DNA from: Armatimonadia bacterium
GTDB lineage: Bacteria > Armatimonadota > Zipacnadia > Zipacnadales > JABUFB01
DNA: 49,993 nt
NCBI GenBank assembly: GCA_039679385.1
Contig: JBDKVB010000103.1
Coordinates: 1-49,993 of the forward strand
Reading direction: 5' to 3'
Shown here: piece after piece, positions 16,595 through 25,752 of the stretch
Numbering within the stretch: the first letter of the stretch is position 1
Layout: every line of letters begins with the position of its first letter
The notes under the pieces: generated by a model
Told to the model about the DNA's origin: nothing
What the model saw: only the letters and a program-made list of their open reading frames with translations
Database searches by the model: none
Translations under genes and position numbers: made by a program

Positions 16595-17614
16595 CTACAG
16601 CGCGCGTACCTCGATCCTCTTGCCCTTCCGGGCGCTCTCGATGGCCGACAGGACCATCGCCAGAGACTTGATGTTGTCGTGACACTCGGTCTGGGGGACC
16701 TCACCCGTGCGCAGGAACCGGAGCATCTCGCGCAGCGATCCGTGCATGCCCGGGTACTTGAGCGGCGACGTGGACACTCTGAGGTCCTTCAGCGGTCGGT
16801 TGAAGCCCGTGTCGCCGGCCACTACCTGCCCGCAGGGGTCCTGATCGTGATCGTACAGCAGCGTGCCCTGCTGGCCGATGAGCCGCCAGTCGCCGTTCCA
16901 GCTCGTATGGCAGCCCTCAGCGCACCAGCTCCCGCGGTACGTGAAGACGATGCCCTGGGTCATCTCGAATACGCAGGTGGCGGCCACATCGCCCTTGTAC
17001 CAGGAGCCCTGCGGGTTGAACTCCAGCGCGTAGACGGACACTGGATCAACTCCCGGCAGGAAGAACCGGGCGAGGTCGAAATGGTGAATCGCCATGTCCA
17101 GGAGCAGCGGGCTGGGCATCTCGTCGCGGAAGCCGCCGAAGTGGGCTCCCAGGTAGAAGTCGCAGTTGGCGGTGGTGATTTGCCCGATCCGACCTGCCTC
17201 CACGGTCCGCCGCACGCGGTCGTGGCGGTTGTCCCAGCGGCGCGACTGGCTGACCATGTACAGCCGGCCGGTCTCCTCCGACACCTTCACCATCTTGCGG
17301 GCCTGAGCCATGGTCGCGGCCATGGGCTTCTCGCTGACCACATGGCAGCCGGCTCGCAGGGCGGTACAGGTAACCTCGCAGTGCGCCTCGGGAATGGTGA
17401 GGTCGATCACGAAGTCCGGCTGGTGTTTGACCAGCATGGCTTTCAGATCGGTCGAGACCTCCGTGTCGATCCCGTACTTGGCGAGCTGGGCCTGTGCAAC
17501 CTCCGGCCGCAGATCAACGACGGCTCGCACCTGCACCTTTTCCTTGATCAGCGGCGGGAACCAGGCGTTCGAGATGCCGCCGGCGCCCACAACGACACAG
17601 GAGGGCCGAGCCAT
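16595..17614 (-). CDS. Gfo/Idh/MocA-family oxidoreductase
   Basis: This 339-residue NAD(P)-dependent dehydrogenase has an N-terminal Rossmann fold with SCVVVGAGGISNAWFPPL, the DLTIPEAHCEV strand and the family hallmark HVVSEKPMAATMAQA (the EKP lysine). The C-terminal half is the beta-sheet substrate domain (MPSPLLLDMAIHHFDLARFF has the conserved HHFD). Such enzymes oxidise or reduce sugars, inositols and related polyols; the substrate is unknown. It is unusual in lying between tldD and tldE with gaps of 57 and 50 bases, suggesting co-transcription with both. The start follows GAGGAGCATCCTGT. Confidence 0.9.
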   Translation of the reverse strand: MARPSCVVVGAGGISNAWFPPLIKEKVQVRAVVDLRPEVAQAQLAKYGIDTEVSTDLKAMLVKHQPDFVIDLTIPEAHCEVTCTALRAGCHVVSEKPMAATMAQARKMVKVSEETGRLYMVSQSRRWDNRHDRVRRTVEAGRIGQITTANCDFYLGAHFGGFRDEMPSPLLLDMAIHHFDLARFFLPGVDPVSVYALEFNPQGSWYKGDVAATCVFEMTQGIVFTYRGSWCAEGCHTSWNGDWRLIGQQGTLLYDHDQDPCGQVVAGDTGFNRPLKDLRVSTSPLKYPGMHGSLREMLRFLRTGEVPQTECHDNIKSLAMVLSAIESARKGKRIEVRAL

Positions 17615-17664
17615 ACAGGATGCTCCTCAGGTGGAGACTGAATACCAGGGCAAGCTCTTCGTCC

Positions 17665-19059
17665 CTACTCCTGGCCACCGACCACGACTTGCTCAATGGC
17701 CAGATGCGGGCCGCCGGAGTCTACCGGGGCGCCTTGGCCATCCTTGCCACAGGTTCCGCCCAGCTCAAAGGTCAGATCGTCGCCGACGGCAGTGACCTTC
17801 TGCAGCGTCTCCAGTGTCAGCCCGGAGATGCACACATTGCGGTAGTGCTGGCCGAGCTCGCCGTCCTCGATCGCGAAGGCGTGCTCGACGTTGCACGTGA
17901 ACTGCCCCTGGGCCGTGAAGACATAGCCCCAGTGACCGCCGCTCAGGTACAGGCCGTTGCGGACCTGCTCCAGCATCTCGTCGAAGGTCCAGTCGCCGGG
18001 CTCGATGTACGTATTGCTCATCCGCACGATGGGCGGGTAGGAGTGGCCCTGTGCCCGAGCACTGCCCTGCGGAACGGCACCAAGTCGCGCGGCCGTCTCG
18101 AGGCTGTGTAGGTAGCCCTGGAGGATGCCGTTCTCAACCAGGACGTGACGGGTGGCACGGGTGCCCTCGTCGTCGTAGGCGAAGGAGCCGTTGAGCTTCT
18201 CCAGCGTCGGGTCGTCGTAGATGTTCACGGTCTCCGCCGCTACCGGCTTCCCGAGTTTGTCCCTCAGGATCGACTCCCCGGCCCAGACGGCGTCGGCTTC
18301 ACAGTTGTGCCCAAAGGCCTCGTGGACGAGCAGCCCGCAGATGATGGAGTCGATCACGACGTCGAACTTCCCTGCCGGTGCGCGCTTGGCGGACAGCATC
18401 TCCACAGCCTTCCGGGCCGTCTTCGCAGCGAAATCCTCCGGGTCGATGCCCTGAATGAGCTCATACCCCGTTGAGTTCGAGCGGTTTTTCGAGGCCGTCT
18501 GTCGCACGTCGCCCTCTTGCGCGGTCACGTGGACGTTCAGCCCGCAGCGCACCGAGGAGCCCTCGATGTAGGTGCCCTCACTGTTGGCGATGATCTCCGA
18601 GCCGGCGCTGTCGCGGTAGTTGGCAACGGTGTTGACGATGCGCGGGTCCTGCTCCCGAGCCAGCTTCTCCAGTTCGTAGATGGCGCTGACGCGGTCCTGC
18701 AGCGGAATCTCGCGGGGATCGACCTTGAAGTCGGCCTCGTCGTGGGCCTCAACGGGCTCAAACTGCGCGACCATGCCGGGGTCGGTCACGTTTGGGCTCG
18801 CAGCGCGGGCCATGCTCACCGCGTCCTCGACACAGCCCCGGAGCTCCTCGCGAGTCGGGTTGTTGGTCGGTGCGAAGCCCCAGGCACCGTCCACGAGGAC
18901 GCGTACACCCGCTCCTCGACTCGAGGCGGTGCTGACCCGATCGGCGATCCCATCCTGCACCGACACGCCGGTGCCCGTTCCCTCGGTGAGACGAAGGTCG
19001 GCGAAGGACGCGCCGAGGCTCTTGGCGTACTGCAGTACTTCTTCCAGCATCTCACGCAT
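17665..19059 (-). CDS. tldD: TldD metalloprotease catalytic subunit
   Basis: This 464-residue protein carries the zinc site HEAFGHNCEAD (His246, Glu247, His251), which distinguishes TldD from TldE. Other family blocks are MREMLEEVLQYAKSLGASFADLR at the start, GVRVLVDGAWGF near residue 55, DVVIDSIICGLLVHEAFGH and the C-terminal PIVRMSNTYIEPGDWTFDEM. The enzyme acts in the cytoplasm with TldE on peptides entering the complex's chamber. It is first of the tldD-oxidoreductase-tldE run, 49 bases after a small membrane-protein gene. Its ATG at 19059 is preceded by AGGGGAGTCTTCGCC. Confidence 0.94.
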   Translation of the reverse strand: MREMLEEVLQYAKSLGASFADLRLTEGTGTGVSVQDGIADRVSTASSRGAGVRVLVDGAWGFAPTNNPTREELRGCVEDAVSMARAASPNVTDPGMVAQFEPVEAHDEADFKVDPREIPLQDRVSAIYELEKLAREQDPRIVNTVANYRDSAGSEIIANSEGTYIEGSSVRCGLNVHVTAQEGDVRQTASKNRSNSTGYELIQGIDPEDFAAKTARKAVEMLSAKRAPAGKFDVVIDSIICGLLVHEAFGHNCEADAVWAGESILRDKLGKPVAAETVNIYDDPTLEKLNGSFAYDDEGTRATRHVLVENGILQGYLHSLETAARLGAVPQGSARAQGHSYPPIVRMSNTYIEPGDWTFDEMLEQVRNGLYLSGGHWGYVFTAQGQFTCNVEHAFAIEDGELGQHYRNVCISGLTLETLQKVTAVGDDLTFELGGTCGKDGQGAPVDSGGPHLAIEQVVVGGQE

Positions 19060-19108
19060 GGCGAAGACTCCCCTAGGGTACAGTGGTCAAGGGCCGGATC
19101 GGTCCAGC

Positions 19109-19504
19109 TCAGTCCTCGGCGGCCCCTCGGTGTTGTTGCCGTAGACGGTCGGCCAGAGCATCCACCCCGGCAATCAGGGCCGTCCGGATCAGGGGCTCGA
19201 GGACACCCAGGTCCAGGTCCAGGACACGACTAGCTTCCTGCGCAGGCTCCTCCTCGGAGGAGCCAGACTCCGGTGTGGCTTCGTCGGCTTCTTCACTCGC
19301 CGAGGGCTCACCGCGGCGCCGCCCGAGGAAGTACCCGGCGACGACTCCGGCGATCCCGCAGACCACTGTGACGAACCACGGGCTGCGCACCGTCTCCTGC
19401 AGGGCAGGTGGCTTCAGACTTGCGAGCGCCCGCTCCTGGAGGCGCCGCCACTTTTCGGCCAGGTCGTCAGCGGTCACCCGGGTCTTCGTCGCTGCGTCGG
19501 GCAT
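19109..19504 (-). CDS. Small membrane protein with acidic linker
   Basis: I do not recognise this 131-residue protein. It has a charged N-terminus (TADDLAEKWRRLQERALASL), one membrane segment (about 44-63, WFVTVVCGIAGVVAGYFLG) followed by GRRRGE, a Ser/Glu/Ala-rich acidic linker, and a C-terminal amphipathic helix (LEPLIRTALIAGVDALADRL). The layout resembles the YtxH-like or DUF3618-like partners of phage-holin-superfamily proteins. It overlaps the upstream gene by 38 bases, so the two are translationally coupled and may form one membrane complex. Confidence 0.7.
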   Translation of the reverse strand: MPDAATKTRVTADDLAEKWRRLQERALASLKPPALQETVRSPWFVTVVCGIAGVVAGYFLGRRRGEPSASEEADEATPESGSSEEEPAQEASRVLDLDLGVLEPLIRTALIAGVDALADRLRQQHRGAAED

Positions 19505-19841
19505 CCCGCATCACCCCCCAGGCGCAGAGAGCACCGGCGATCGCGCATACTCCAAAGGCAACAGAATAGGCAGCGGCCTTGGTTCCCAGCCAGGCGTAGA
19601 GGACGTTGAACCCGGCCAGGGCGAGAAACACTCCGGCCATGATCGCCAGGCCCAGCGCCAGGCCCAGGAGCAGCACCTTCTTCGCCGCCCTCTTCAGCGG
19701 CTCGGCAAGGATGACATGTACGGCGTCGGCTGCGTTCTGCTTGAGGTAGGCGCCAAGAGTGGCGATGAACTCACGCAGGAGTTGCCCCAGCGGCTGCTCC
19801 TCGGACACGATGCCATCACCGCCATCCTGGGCAGCCGACAC
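19467..19841 (-). CDS. Phage-holin-family-like (Holin-X type) membrane protein
   Basis: This 124-residue protein has two membrane segments (about 55-78, VLLLGLALGLAIMAGVFLALAG, and 88-108, AAYSVAFGVCAIAGALCAWG) after an amphipathic N-terminal helix (LGQLLREFIATLGAYLKQ). This pattern fits the Actinobacterial Holin-X/DUF1469 group, chromosomal proteins of uncertain function that are not phage lysis proteins. It lies 38 bases after the FemAB-like gene and overlaps the next gene by 38 bases. Confidence 0.65.
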   Translation of the reverse strand: MSAAQDGGDGIVSEEQPLGQLLREFIATLGAYLKQNAADAVHVILAEPLKRAAKKVLLLGLALGLAIMAGVFLALAGFNVLYAWLGTKAAAYSVAFGVCAIAGALCAWGVMRDARRSDEDPGDR

Positions 19842-19879
19842 GAAGCTATCTCCCGACGGGACTGCCGGACCGACGCCGA

Positions 19880-20962
19880 TCAGTCACCCTCAGGGGATTT
19901 GTGCTCCTGGCGGCCGCGGGATTTGAGCTGCCGAACCACTGGCAGCAGACGTTCGAACAGCGCGTACCACAGTGGCGAGAACACGAGGTCCCAATCGCCA
20001 AGATATTCAACATACTCGGCCCCGAAACCTCTTTTGAAGCGGTTCAGTCCGGCAATGTGGGGCTCGGTTGGCTCGCCCTCGACCTCCGGCGAGACGCCCC
20101 GCATGTCGTAGACCGTGCAGCCCTGGGCCTTCGCCCACCGCATCATTTCCCACTGCATCAGGTGATTCGGCATCAGGTTGCGGTGCTCGTTGTCAGAGGC
20201 GCCGTAGACGTACCAGCACTGCCGCCCCAGGGCGAAGGCAATCGCTCCGGAAGCAACTGCCTCACCGGCACGCGCCAGAAAGAGCGTGCCCAGGCCCCGC
20301 TGTAGGATCCTCTCGAGCAGGTCCTGGAAGTACGACCGCGCCCGGACGCGGAACCCATCACGCTCGGCGGTCACCTGCAGCACATCATAGAAGGCGTCCA
20401 TGGCGGCCGGGCTCACTTCGGTGGTCACCGTCACACCCTTGCGGGCGGCAAGCCGGACGTTGTAGCGCCACTTGGAGTGGAAGCTCGCGAGGAGCGCGTC
20501 CTCATCCCTCGAGATGTCGACCTTCATGACCGAGCGCGGCTGGGTCGCACCGAAACCGTGACCGGCGGCCCTGGGTGCCGCGAAGCCACACTGACGCAGG
20601 GCCGCTGCGAAGGACTGCTCCGAGGCCGGGACAGCCGGATCCGTCTTCAGGGCGATGCCGCCATGCTCGCGCGCTCCCTGGCGGATGCAGGCCACGAGTT
20701 CGCTGAGAGCCTCCGGAACCGTCGGGTCAACGAGCGGTCCACGGGGGCAATAGAACAGACTCCGCCGAGTGTGGGGGAGAGGTCGCTTGAGTACCAGGGC
20801 AGTGGCTACGAGACGGTCGTCACGCCGGACGCAGAAGTGCAGCGGCTCCCAGCCGGTGCGGGATTTGAGCTCTCCCCACTCCCAGCACTGGAGCACGTCT
20901 CCGTACGGATGCGCAGCGACAAACTCGTTCCACTCGTGTCGGTTGGATTCACAAGACTGCAT
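19880..20962 (-). CDS. FemAB-like peptidyltransferase (GNAT-fold pair)
   Basis: This 360-residue protein of the FemABX superfamily has VLQCWEWGELKSRTGWEPLHFCV at the N-terminus (the typical 'q...WgelK...gw' signature), LFYCPRGPLVD, then the second GNAT half with FHSKWRYNVRLAARKGV and QCWYVYGASDNEHRNLMPNHLMQWEMM. FemAB proteins transfer amino acids from aminoacyl-tRNA to the lipid II stem peptide or to peptidoglycan side chains. In Gram-negative-like lineages many members have other acyl transfers. Placement directly after two penicillin-binding protein genes supports an envelope role. I did not assign a donor or acceptor. Confidence 0.88.
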   Translation of the reverse strand: MQSCESNRHEWNEFVAAHPYGDVLQCWEWGELKSRTGWEPLHFCVRRDDRLVATALVLKRPLPHTRRSLFYCPRGPLVDPTVPEALSELVACIRQGAREHGGIALKTDPAVPASEQSFAAALRQCGFAAPRAAGHGFGATQPRSVMKVDISRDEDALLASFHSKWRYNVRLAARKGVTVTTEVSPAAMDAFYDVLQVTAERDGFRVRARSYFQDLLERILQRGLGTLFLARAGEAVASGAIAFALGRQCWYVYGASDNEHRNLMPNHLMQWEMMRWAKAQGCTVYDMRGVSPEVEGEPTEPHIAGLNRFKRGFGAEYVEYLGDWDLVFSPLWYALFERLLPVVRQLKSRGRQEHKSPEGD

Positions 20963-21037
20963 GAGGGCACAGACCTTCGGTTATCTAGGCACACAGAGGC
21001 ACCGGCCGGTGACTGCAACCGCCGGTCTTGGGGGCCT

Positions 21038-23095
21038 TCAGTTCGATCGACCGGAGCCATACAGGGCCTCGGCTTCGGCAAGGCGGGCACGACGTCGGGC
21101 AGCCACAGTGGCCGGGTCCATCGGTCCCGGCATGATGAAGGCCTCGTCGTCTGGCGCGTGCAGACCCAGCAGGGCACGGAACACCTGATCGGCCACCGGC
21201 ACTGCGGTCTCCCCACCGGTTCCGCCGCCGCCGACAAACACGCACACGGCGTACTGCCGTTCGCCCGGTCCGGCCTCATAGGGGGCAAAGCCGATGAACC
21301 AGGCGTGCGTCGGCTCGTCGCGCACGTGCTGGGCTGACCCGGTCTTGCCGGCCGAAGTGATTGGTAGCTCGCGCAGCACCTTCGCGGTGCCATGCTCGTC
21401 CTCAACCGCCAGCCTCATGCCCTGACGAACAATGCCGATCGTCTCGGGTTTGACCTGTAGTTGCCGCGAGCGTCCCAGGAGATTGACCGTGTCCTGCCGA
21501 TGCATGTACTGCGGCCATCGGACGCGTGAGACCAGGTTGGGCGTAACCAGCTTGCCCCCGTTGGCCAGCGCTGCAGCGATCACACACATCTGCACCGGCG
21601 TCACCGTGAGGCGGTCCTGGCCGATAACGAAGTTCAGAGAGTTGCCCTGACGCCACGGTTGGCCGGTCTCGTTGATGCTGAACTTCGGCGACGGGACCTG
21701 CCCGGCGACCTCGCCCTTGAGCCCGAGACCGGTGGACTCACCGAGCCCAAAGCGCCGAGCATAGTCGGCGATCGCGTCGGGGTCGAGGTTGTGCTGTAGC
21801 ACGCACTGGTAGAAAAAGATGTTGCAGGACTTGGCGATGGCTTCGAGCAGGTCGACGGCGCCATGTCCGCCGCGGTCTGAAGTCCAGCAGCGGAAGGGCT
21901 CGTGCCGACGTCCCACGTGGATGGTCCCGGTGCAGTACGCTGAGGAGGCCGGGGTCACGTTGGTGGTCTCCAGCGCCGAGCAGATCGAGACCACCTTGAA
22001 GACCGAGCCCGGAGGGTATGCGCCTGCGGTCGCCTTGTTGAGCAGGGGAAGACCGGGCGTCTTCTGCGCAGCCTGCCACAGCTCCGGCGTGATCCCGCTT
22101 ACCCAGTCGTTCGGGTCCAGACAGGGCTCGCTGGCCAGGGCCAGGACGTCGCCATTTCTCGTGTCCATGACGACGACTGCACCCATGGCGTCGCTGCGGC
22201 CATGGAAGGCATCCCGCAGGGCCCTCTCGGCGACCCACTGCACCTCGGCGTCCAGCGTCAGGTTCACCAGGGCTCCCGGCACCGGTTCACGTTCGGCAAT
22301 GAGCCGCTGAGACGCTCCGACGGAGTCGACCTCGTACACCGTTCGGCCGCGACGACCGGGCAGAAGGGGCCGCGGTGCCTTGCCCGTCGTGTCCAACTCA
22401 CACATCGCCTCCGCGCCCTCGATCCCGATGATCGAGGACGGGTCATAGATCAGATCCGGGTTCGTCCCACTGAGGTCGGAGGCCGTCGGGTCCTGACGAT
22501 CCAGCGGATAGATGTAGGCCTTGACCTTCTCCAGTTGGTCGCGGCTGATGGCCCGGGCATACCCGATGGTCTGGGCAGCCAGCGCCCCGTAGGGATAGTG
22601 GCGGCGAGTGGTCGTCACCACGCTGATGCCCGGCAGGTCCATCTGGCGTTCCTCGATCCGCGCTACCTGGTCGAAACTCAGGTCCTGGCCGAGGTTACCC
22701 AGGGGAACCGGCTCCACTGCAGTGGCCTTCGCCCCGCGCTGGAGAGCCTTGCGGACCTCAGCGGTCGACACGGGGTCTTCGGGTGTCGAGAGGGTGCTGG
22801 CGAGGAAGGTCACCTCGCGTTCCAGCGACACCTGGTCCTCGGGAAGCTGGGAGGGGATCATGCAGAGGTTCCACACGTCCCGGTTCTCAGCCAGAACCCG
22901 TCCGCGACGGTCGCAGATGAGCCCACGGGGTGCCTGCTTCGTCACCACCGTCGTCCGGTTCATCTCCGCCTGGACGGCATAGTCGGACCAGTGCGTGAGC
23001 TGGATCCACCACAAGCGTGTGGCGATTCCCAGCAGCGCAAGGCCGAGAAAGACCCCGAGAGCCTTGATCCGGAAGTAGGGGTTCGGCATTCGCAA
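21038..23095 (-). CDS. mrdA: Penicillin-binding protein 2 (class B transpeptidase)
   Basis: This 685-residue class B PBP has an N-terminal membrane anchor (about 11-31, GVFLGLALLGIATRLWWIQL), a dimerisation domain including APRGLICDRRGRVLAENR, and a transpeptidase domain. The active-site motifs are complete: SVFK (Ser364-Lys367), SCN (423-425) and KTG (584-586). The -LIYDPSSIIGIEGAEAMCE- region and total length fit PBP2 of the elongasome rather than the divisome PBP3. It cross-links meso-diaminopimelate stem peptides in the periplasm. It follows the PBP1A-type gene after 39 bases; RodA and MreBCD are not in the window. Confidence 0.93.
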   Translation of the reverse strand: MRMPNPYFRIKALGVFLGLALLGIATRLWWIQLTHWSDYAVQAEMNRTTVVTKQAPRGLICDRRGRVLAENRDVWNLCMIPSQLPEDQVSLEREVTFLASTLSTPEDPVSTAEVRKALQRGAKATAVEPVPLGNLGQDLSFDQVARIEERQMDLPGISVVTTTRRHYPYGALAAQTIGYARAISRDQLEKVKAYIYPLDRQDPTASDLSGTNPDLIYDPSSIIGIEGAEAMCELDTTGKAPRPLLPGRRGRTVYEVDSVGASQRLIAEREPVPGALVNLTLDAEVQWVAERALRDAFHGRSDAMGAVVVMDTRNGDVLALASEPCLDPNDWVSGITPELWQAAQKTPGLPLLNKATAGAYPPGSVFKVVSICSALETTNVTPASSAYCTGTIHVGRRHEPFRCWTSDRGGHGAVDLLEAIAKSCNIFFYQCVLQHNLDPDAIADYARRFGLGESTGLGLKGEVAGQVPSPKFSINETGQPWRQGNSLNFVIGQDRLTVTPVQMCVIAAALANGGKLVTPNLVSRVRWPQYMHRQDTVNLLGRSRQLQVKPETIGIVRQGMRLAVEDEHGTAKVLRELPITSAGKTGSAQHVRDEPTHAWFIGFAPYEAGPGERQYAVCVFVGGGGTGGETAVPVADQVFRALLGLHAPDDEAFIMPGPMDPATVAARRRARLAEAEALYGSGRSN

Positions 23096-23134
23096 GCCCG
23101 TCGTTAGTGGTCAGTGATGGTGCGTCTGCGGCTA

Positions 23135-25558
23135 CTAGTCCAGCCCCGGTGGGCCTCCACCGTTCCCGCGGTCACCTTCGGACGGCTTCTTGCGCTCCTC
23201 GGAACGCGAGGAGGACTGTCCACCGCCACCCTCCTCCGAGCGCCCACGTCGAGGTCGATCAGCGCCGTCGCCGCCATGGCCATCCCCGGACCGGGATGGC
23301 CCGTGGACCGTGCAGTATCCCGCCGGTGCGTCACCGTGGCTGTAGCGCCTGACGATCGACGCCGGACAGTAGGGCGTTGCCAAAAGCCCACTGGAGGGGC
23401 ATACCACGGCCGTTACGCCATGATCGTCGTCCCCACCGGCGCCGGGTTCGGTGTTCCGTCCGGCCTCACCGTGAACCGTGCAGTAGCCGGGAGGAGCCTG
23501 CCCCTTCTTGAGTGCCATTTCCTTGGTGACGGGGCAGAACCGCGTCGCCCTCAGGCCGGTCTGCACGCAGATCGTTACGAAGTTGTCGGTGGTCTCTCTC
23601 GCGGGTTGTTCCTCTCGCTCAGCGCGCGCGCCCTCTCCCTCGGGGAAGTTGCCCTTGACCCCCAGGATCTCGGTGGCACGGCGGGTGAAGTCGGCCCAGA
23701 CCGGCGCACATAGCCCGCCACCGGAGGCACCGTGCATCTGGGCGTTGTTGTCATTGCCAACCCAGACAGCCGTACTCAGGTCCGGGGTGAAGCCCACGAA
23801 CCACACGTCACGTTCCCCGTTGGTCGTGCCTGTCTTGCCCCCGCAGGGGAGTCCGCAGGCCCGTGCACGCCTCCCGGTGCCTGATTCCACCACCGTTCCC
23901 AGCATGGAGAGCATACTCGTCGCCGTTGCGGCGCGGAGGACACGGGCCATCTCCGGCTCGTAGCTGACGACAACCTTGCCCTCGTAGTCCTCAATCCGTC
24001 GGATCAGACGGCGCGTGGGTCGCAAGCCGCCGTTGGCAAAGGCACAGTACCCGGCCGCCTGCTCCATCGGGCTCAGTTCGGAGGTCCCCAGCGCCATCGC
24101 CAGCACCGGCCGCAGTCGCTCCCGGGGGATGTCCAGCACCCGTGCCGCCAGCCGTTGCACTGCCCCCGGAGTCAGCTTCTGCACGATCCGCACCGAGACG
24201 AGGTTGACCGACTGCGCCAAGGCCCAGCGGAGGGTGTAGTTGCCGCCCTGGTGGGGCGTGTAGTTCTTCGGAGACCACGTCTGCCCGGGCCCGAGTTGGA
24301 TGGTTATCGGGTCGCCGCTGAAGACTGATTCGGGGCCATAGCCGTTCTCCAGCGCCGCGGCCCAGATATAGGGCTTGAAGGACGAACCGGGTTGCCGTCC
24401 GTAGCGTGGCCCTCCAGGCGCTGCGCGGTTGTACTGCACTTTCTCATAGGGGCCCACGCCGCCGACCATCGCCAGCACCCGTCCGGTCTTCACCTCTACA
24501 CAGCACATGGCTCCCTGACCGTTCAGGCCGCCCTCGATGTTCCCCGAGGATCGCAGGTCCTCAACGCCTTCGGTGAGTTCCTCCTCGGCCGCCTTCTGCA
24601 GCCGAACATCCAGGGTCGTGTAGACGCGCAGGCCGCCCTGGTAGACAGCGTCGTAGCCGTACTGGTCGCATAGCTCGCGCAGCACGAGGTTGGTGAAGTG
24701 CGGAGCGTGAGTGGCCACAACCGTCTGCTCCTGCGGCGGCTGCAGACCTTCCTTGACTGGAACCTGCTTCGCCTGCGCGCGCTGCTGGGCGTTGATGAAG
24801 CCCTCCCGCTCCATCCACGCGAGCACCGAATCGCGCCGCTTCTGGCAGCGGTCCGGGTACCGGTAGGGCGAGTACCCGACAGGCCACTGGGGCAGCCCGG
24901 CCAGGAGCGCACACTCGGCAAGAGTGAGCTGCTCAGGGTTCTTGCCGTAGTACATTTTGGCCGCAGCCTTCACCCCAAACACGCCGTGCCCGTAGCAGAC
25001 CTGGTTGAGGTACATCTCCATGATCTCGTCTTTGGAGTACTTGCGCTCCATCTGCAGCGCAAGGACCGCCTCCTTGAGCTTGCGGTCCCAGGTCTTCTTC
25101 TTGGTCAGCCACAGGTTCCTGACGAGCTGCTGGGTGATCGTGCTGGCACCTTGCTCGGCCGACTTGTGGGTGATGTCGATGTAGGCCGCACGAGCCATAT
25201 CACGCGGGCTGACCCCCCGGTGCTCATAGAACCGACGGTCCTCGATAGCGATCGTAGCCTGAACCATCTGCTCGGGTATCTGCTGCAGTTCTACCGGCTC
25301 ACGGTTCTCGTTGTATACCCGCGCCAGGAGTGTGTGGGCCTCGGTGCCGTCCTTCTGAACTTCGGTAGAGTAGATCTCCGTGCCTACCCGAGGTCGGTAG
25401 GACCACAGGTCCTCGTTGTCGGGCATCAGTCGGGTGATCTGCTCGAGGGCGCCCAGCATGAAGCCAAAGCCGATGAAGCCGCAGATCATGATGCCTGCGT
25501 TCATCCAGCGGAAAGCGTGTCGCATTGTCGAGAGGGTCGGATGCTGTTTCATGGTCAC
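23135..25558 (-). CDS. mrcA: Class A penicillin-binding protein (PBP1A-type) with Cys-rich tail
   Basis: This 807-residue protein has a membrane anchor (about 20-38), a glycosyltransferase-51 domain (about 90-265; catalytic Glu106 in IAIEDRRFYEHRG, then GASTITQQLVRN) and a transpeptidase domain (about 310-640) with SSFK (392-395), SVN (450-452) and KTGTTN (574-579). It polymerises lipid II and cross-links glycan strands. The C-terminal 150 residues are unusual: two copies of a Cys-rich unit (about 663-696 and 719-752), each with a C, then LRAT or LLAT, then xxCP, then YCTVHG. A Gly/Ser/Arg/Glu-rich disordered end follows. The annotated start is GTG at 25558; an ATG at 25552 is equally near the promoter. 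PBP2 follows after 39 bases. Confidence 0.93.
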   Translation of the reverse strand: MTMKQHPTLSTMRHAFRWMNAGIMICGFIGFGFMLGALEQITRLMPDNEDLWSYRPRVGTEIYSTEVQKDGTEAHTLLARVYNENREPVELQQIPEQMVQATIAIEDRRFYEHRGVSPRDMARAAYIDITHKSAEQGASTITQQLVRNLWLTKKKTWDRKLKEAVLALQMERKYSKDEIMEMYLNQVCYGHGVFGVKAAAKMYYGKNPEQLTLAECALLAGLPQWPVGYSPYRYPDRCQKRRDSVLAWMEREGFINAQQRAQAKQVPVKEGLQPPQEQTVVATHAPHFTNLVLRELCDQYGYDAVYQGGLRVYTTLDVRLQKAAEEELTEGVEDLRSSGNIEGGLNGQGAMCCVEVKTGRVLAMVGGVGPYEKVQYNRAAPGGPRYGRQPGSSFKPYIWAAALENGYGPESVFSGDPITIQLGPGQTWSPKNYTPHQGGNYTLRWALAQSVNLVSVRIVQKLTPGAVQRLAARVLDIPRERLRPVLAMALGTSELSPMEQAAGYCAFANGGLRPTRRLIRRIEDYEGKVVVSYEPEMARVLRAATATSMLSMLGTVVESGTGRRARACGLPCGGKTGTTNGERDVWFVGFTPDLSTAVWVGNDNNAQMHGASGGGLCAPVWADFTRRATEILGVKGNFPEGEGARAEREEQPARETTDNFVTICVQTGLRATRFCPVTKEMALKKGQAPPGYCTVHGEAGRNTEPGAGGDDDHGVTAVVCPSSGLLATPYCPASIVRRYSHGDAPAGYCTVHGPSRSGDGHGGDGADRPRRGRSEEGGGGQSSSRSEERKKPSEGDRGNGGGPPGLD

Positions 25559-25566
25559 TATCGCGG

Positions 25567-25595
25567 ATTATAGGGCAAGGAAGGCCCGTGCGCAA
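25567..25595 (-). promoter_or_regulatory. Promoter of the PBP operon, transcript nearly leaderless
   Basis: On the minus strand TTGCGC (25595-25590), a 17-base spacer and a perfect TATAAT (25572-25567) precede the PBP1A-type gene. The expected transcription start (about 25560) is only two bases before the GTG at 25558, or eight before the ATG at 25552, with no ribosome site in between. This suggests a leaderless mRNA. Confidence 0.6.
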
Positions 25596-25752
25596 TTGCC
25601 GGCCGCGCTGAGGTCCGGGGCCGGACACGCCTTGCCTGAGCCCTTCGAGAGAGTACGCCTGAGCCCTTGACCACTAGGCAGGCGCCGCCACAGGATCGGT
25701 CCCGTCGCGGCGCCTCCAAGGACTCTTCGGTTGGCCCTAGACCCGTCGCCGG

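Noticed and set aside
19467-19841. Prophage holin
   Set aside because: It is holin-like in topology only. No phage genes are near and its neighbours are chromosomal cell wall genes.
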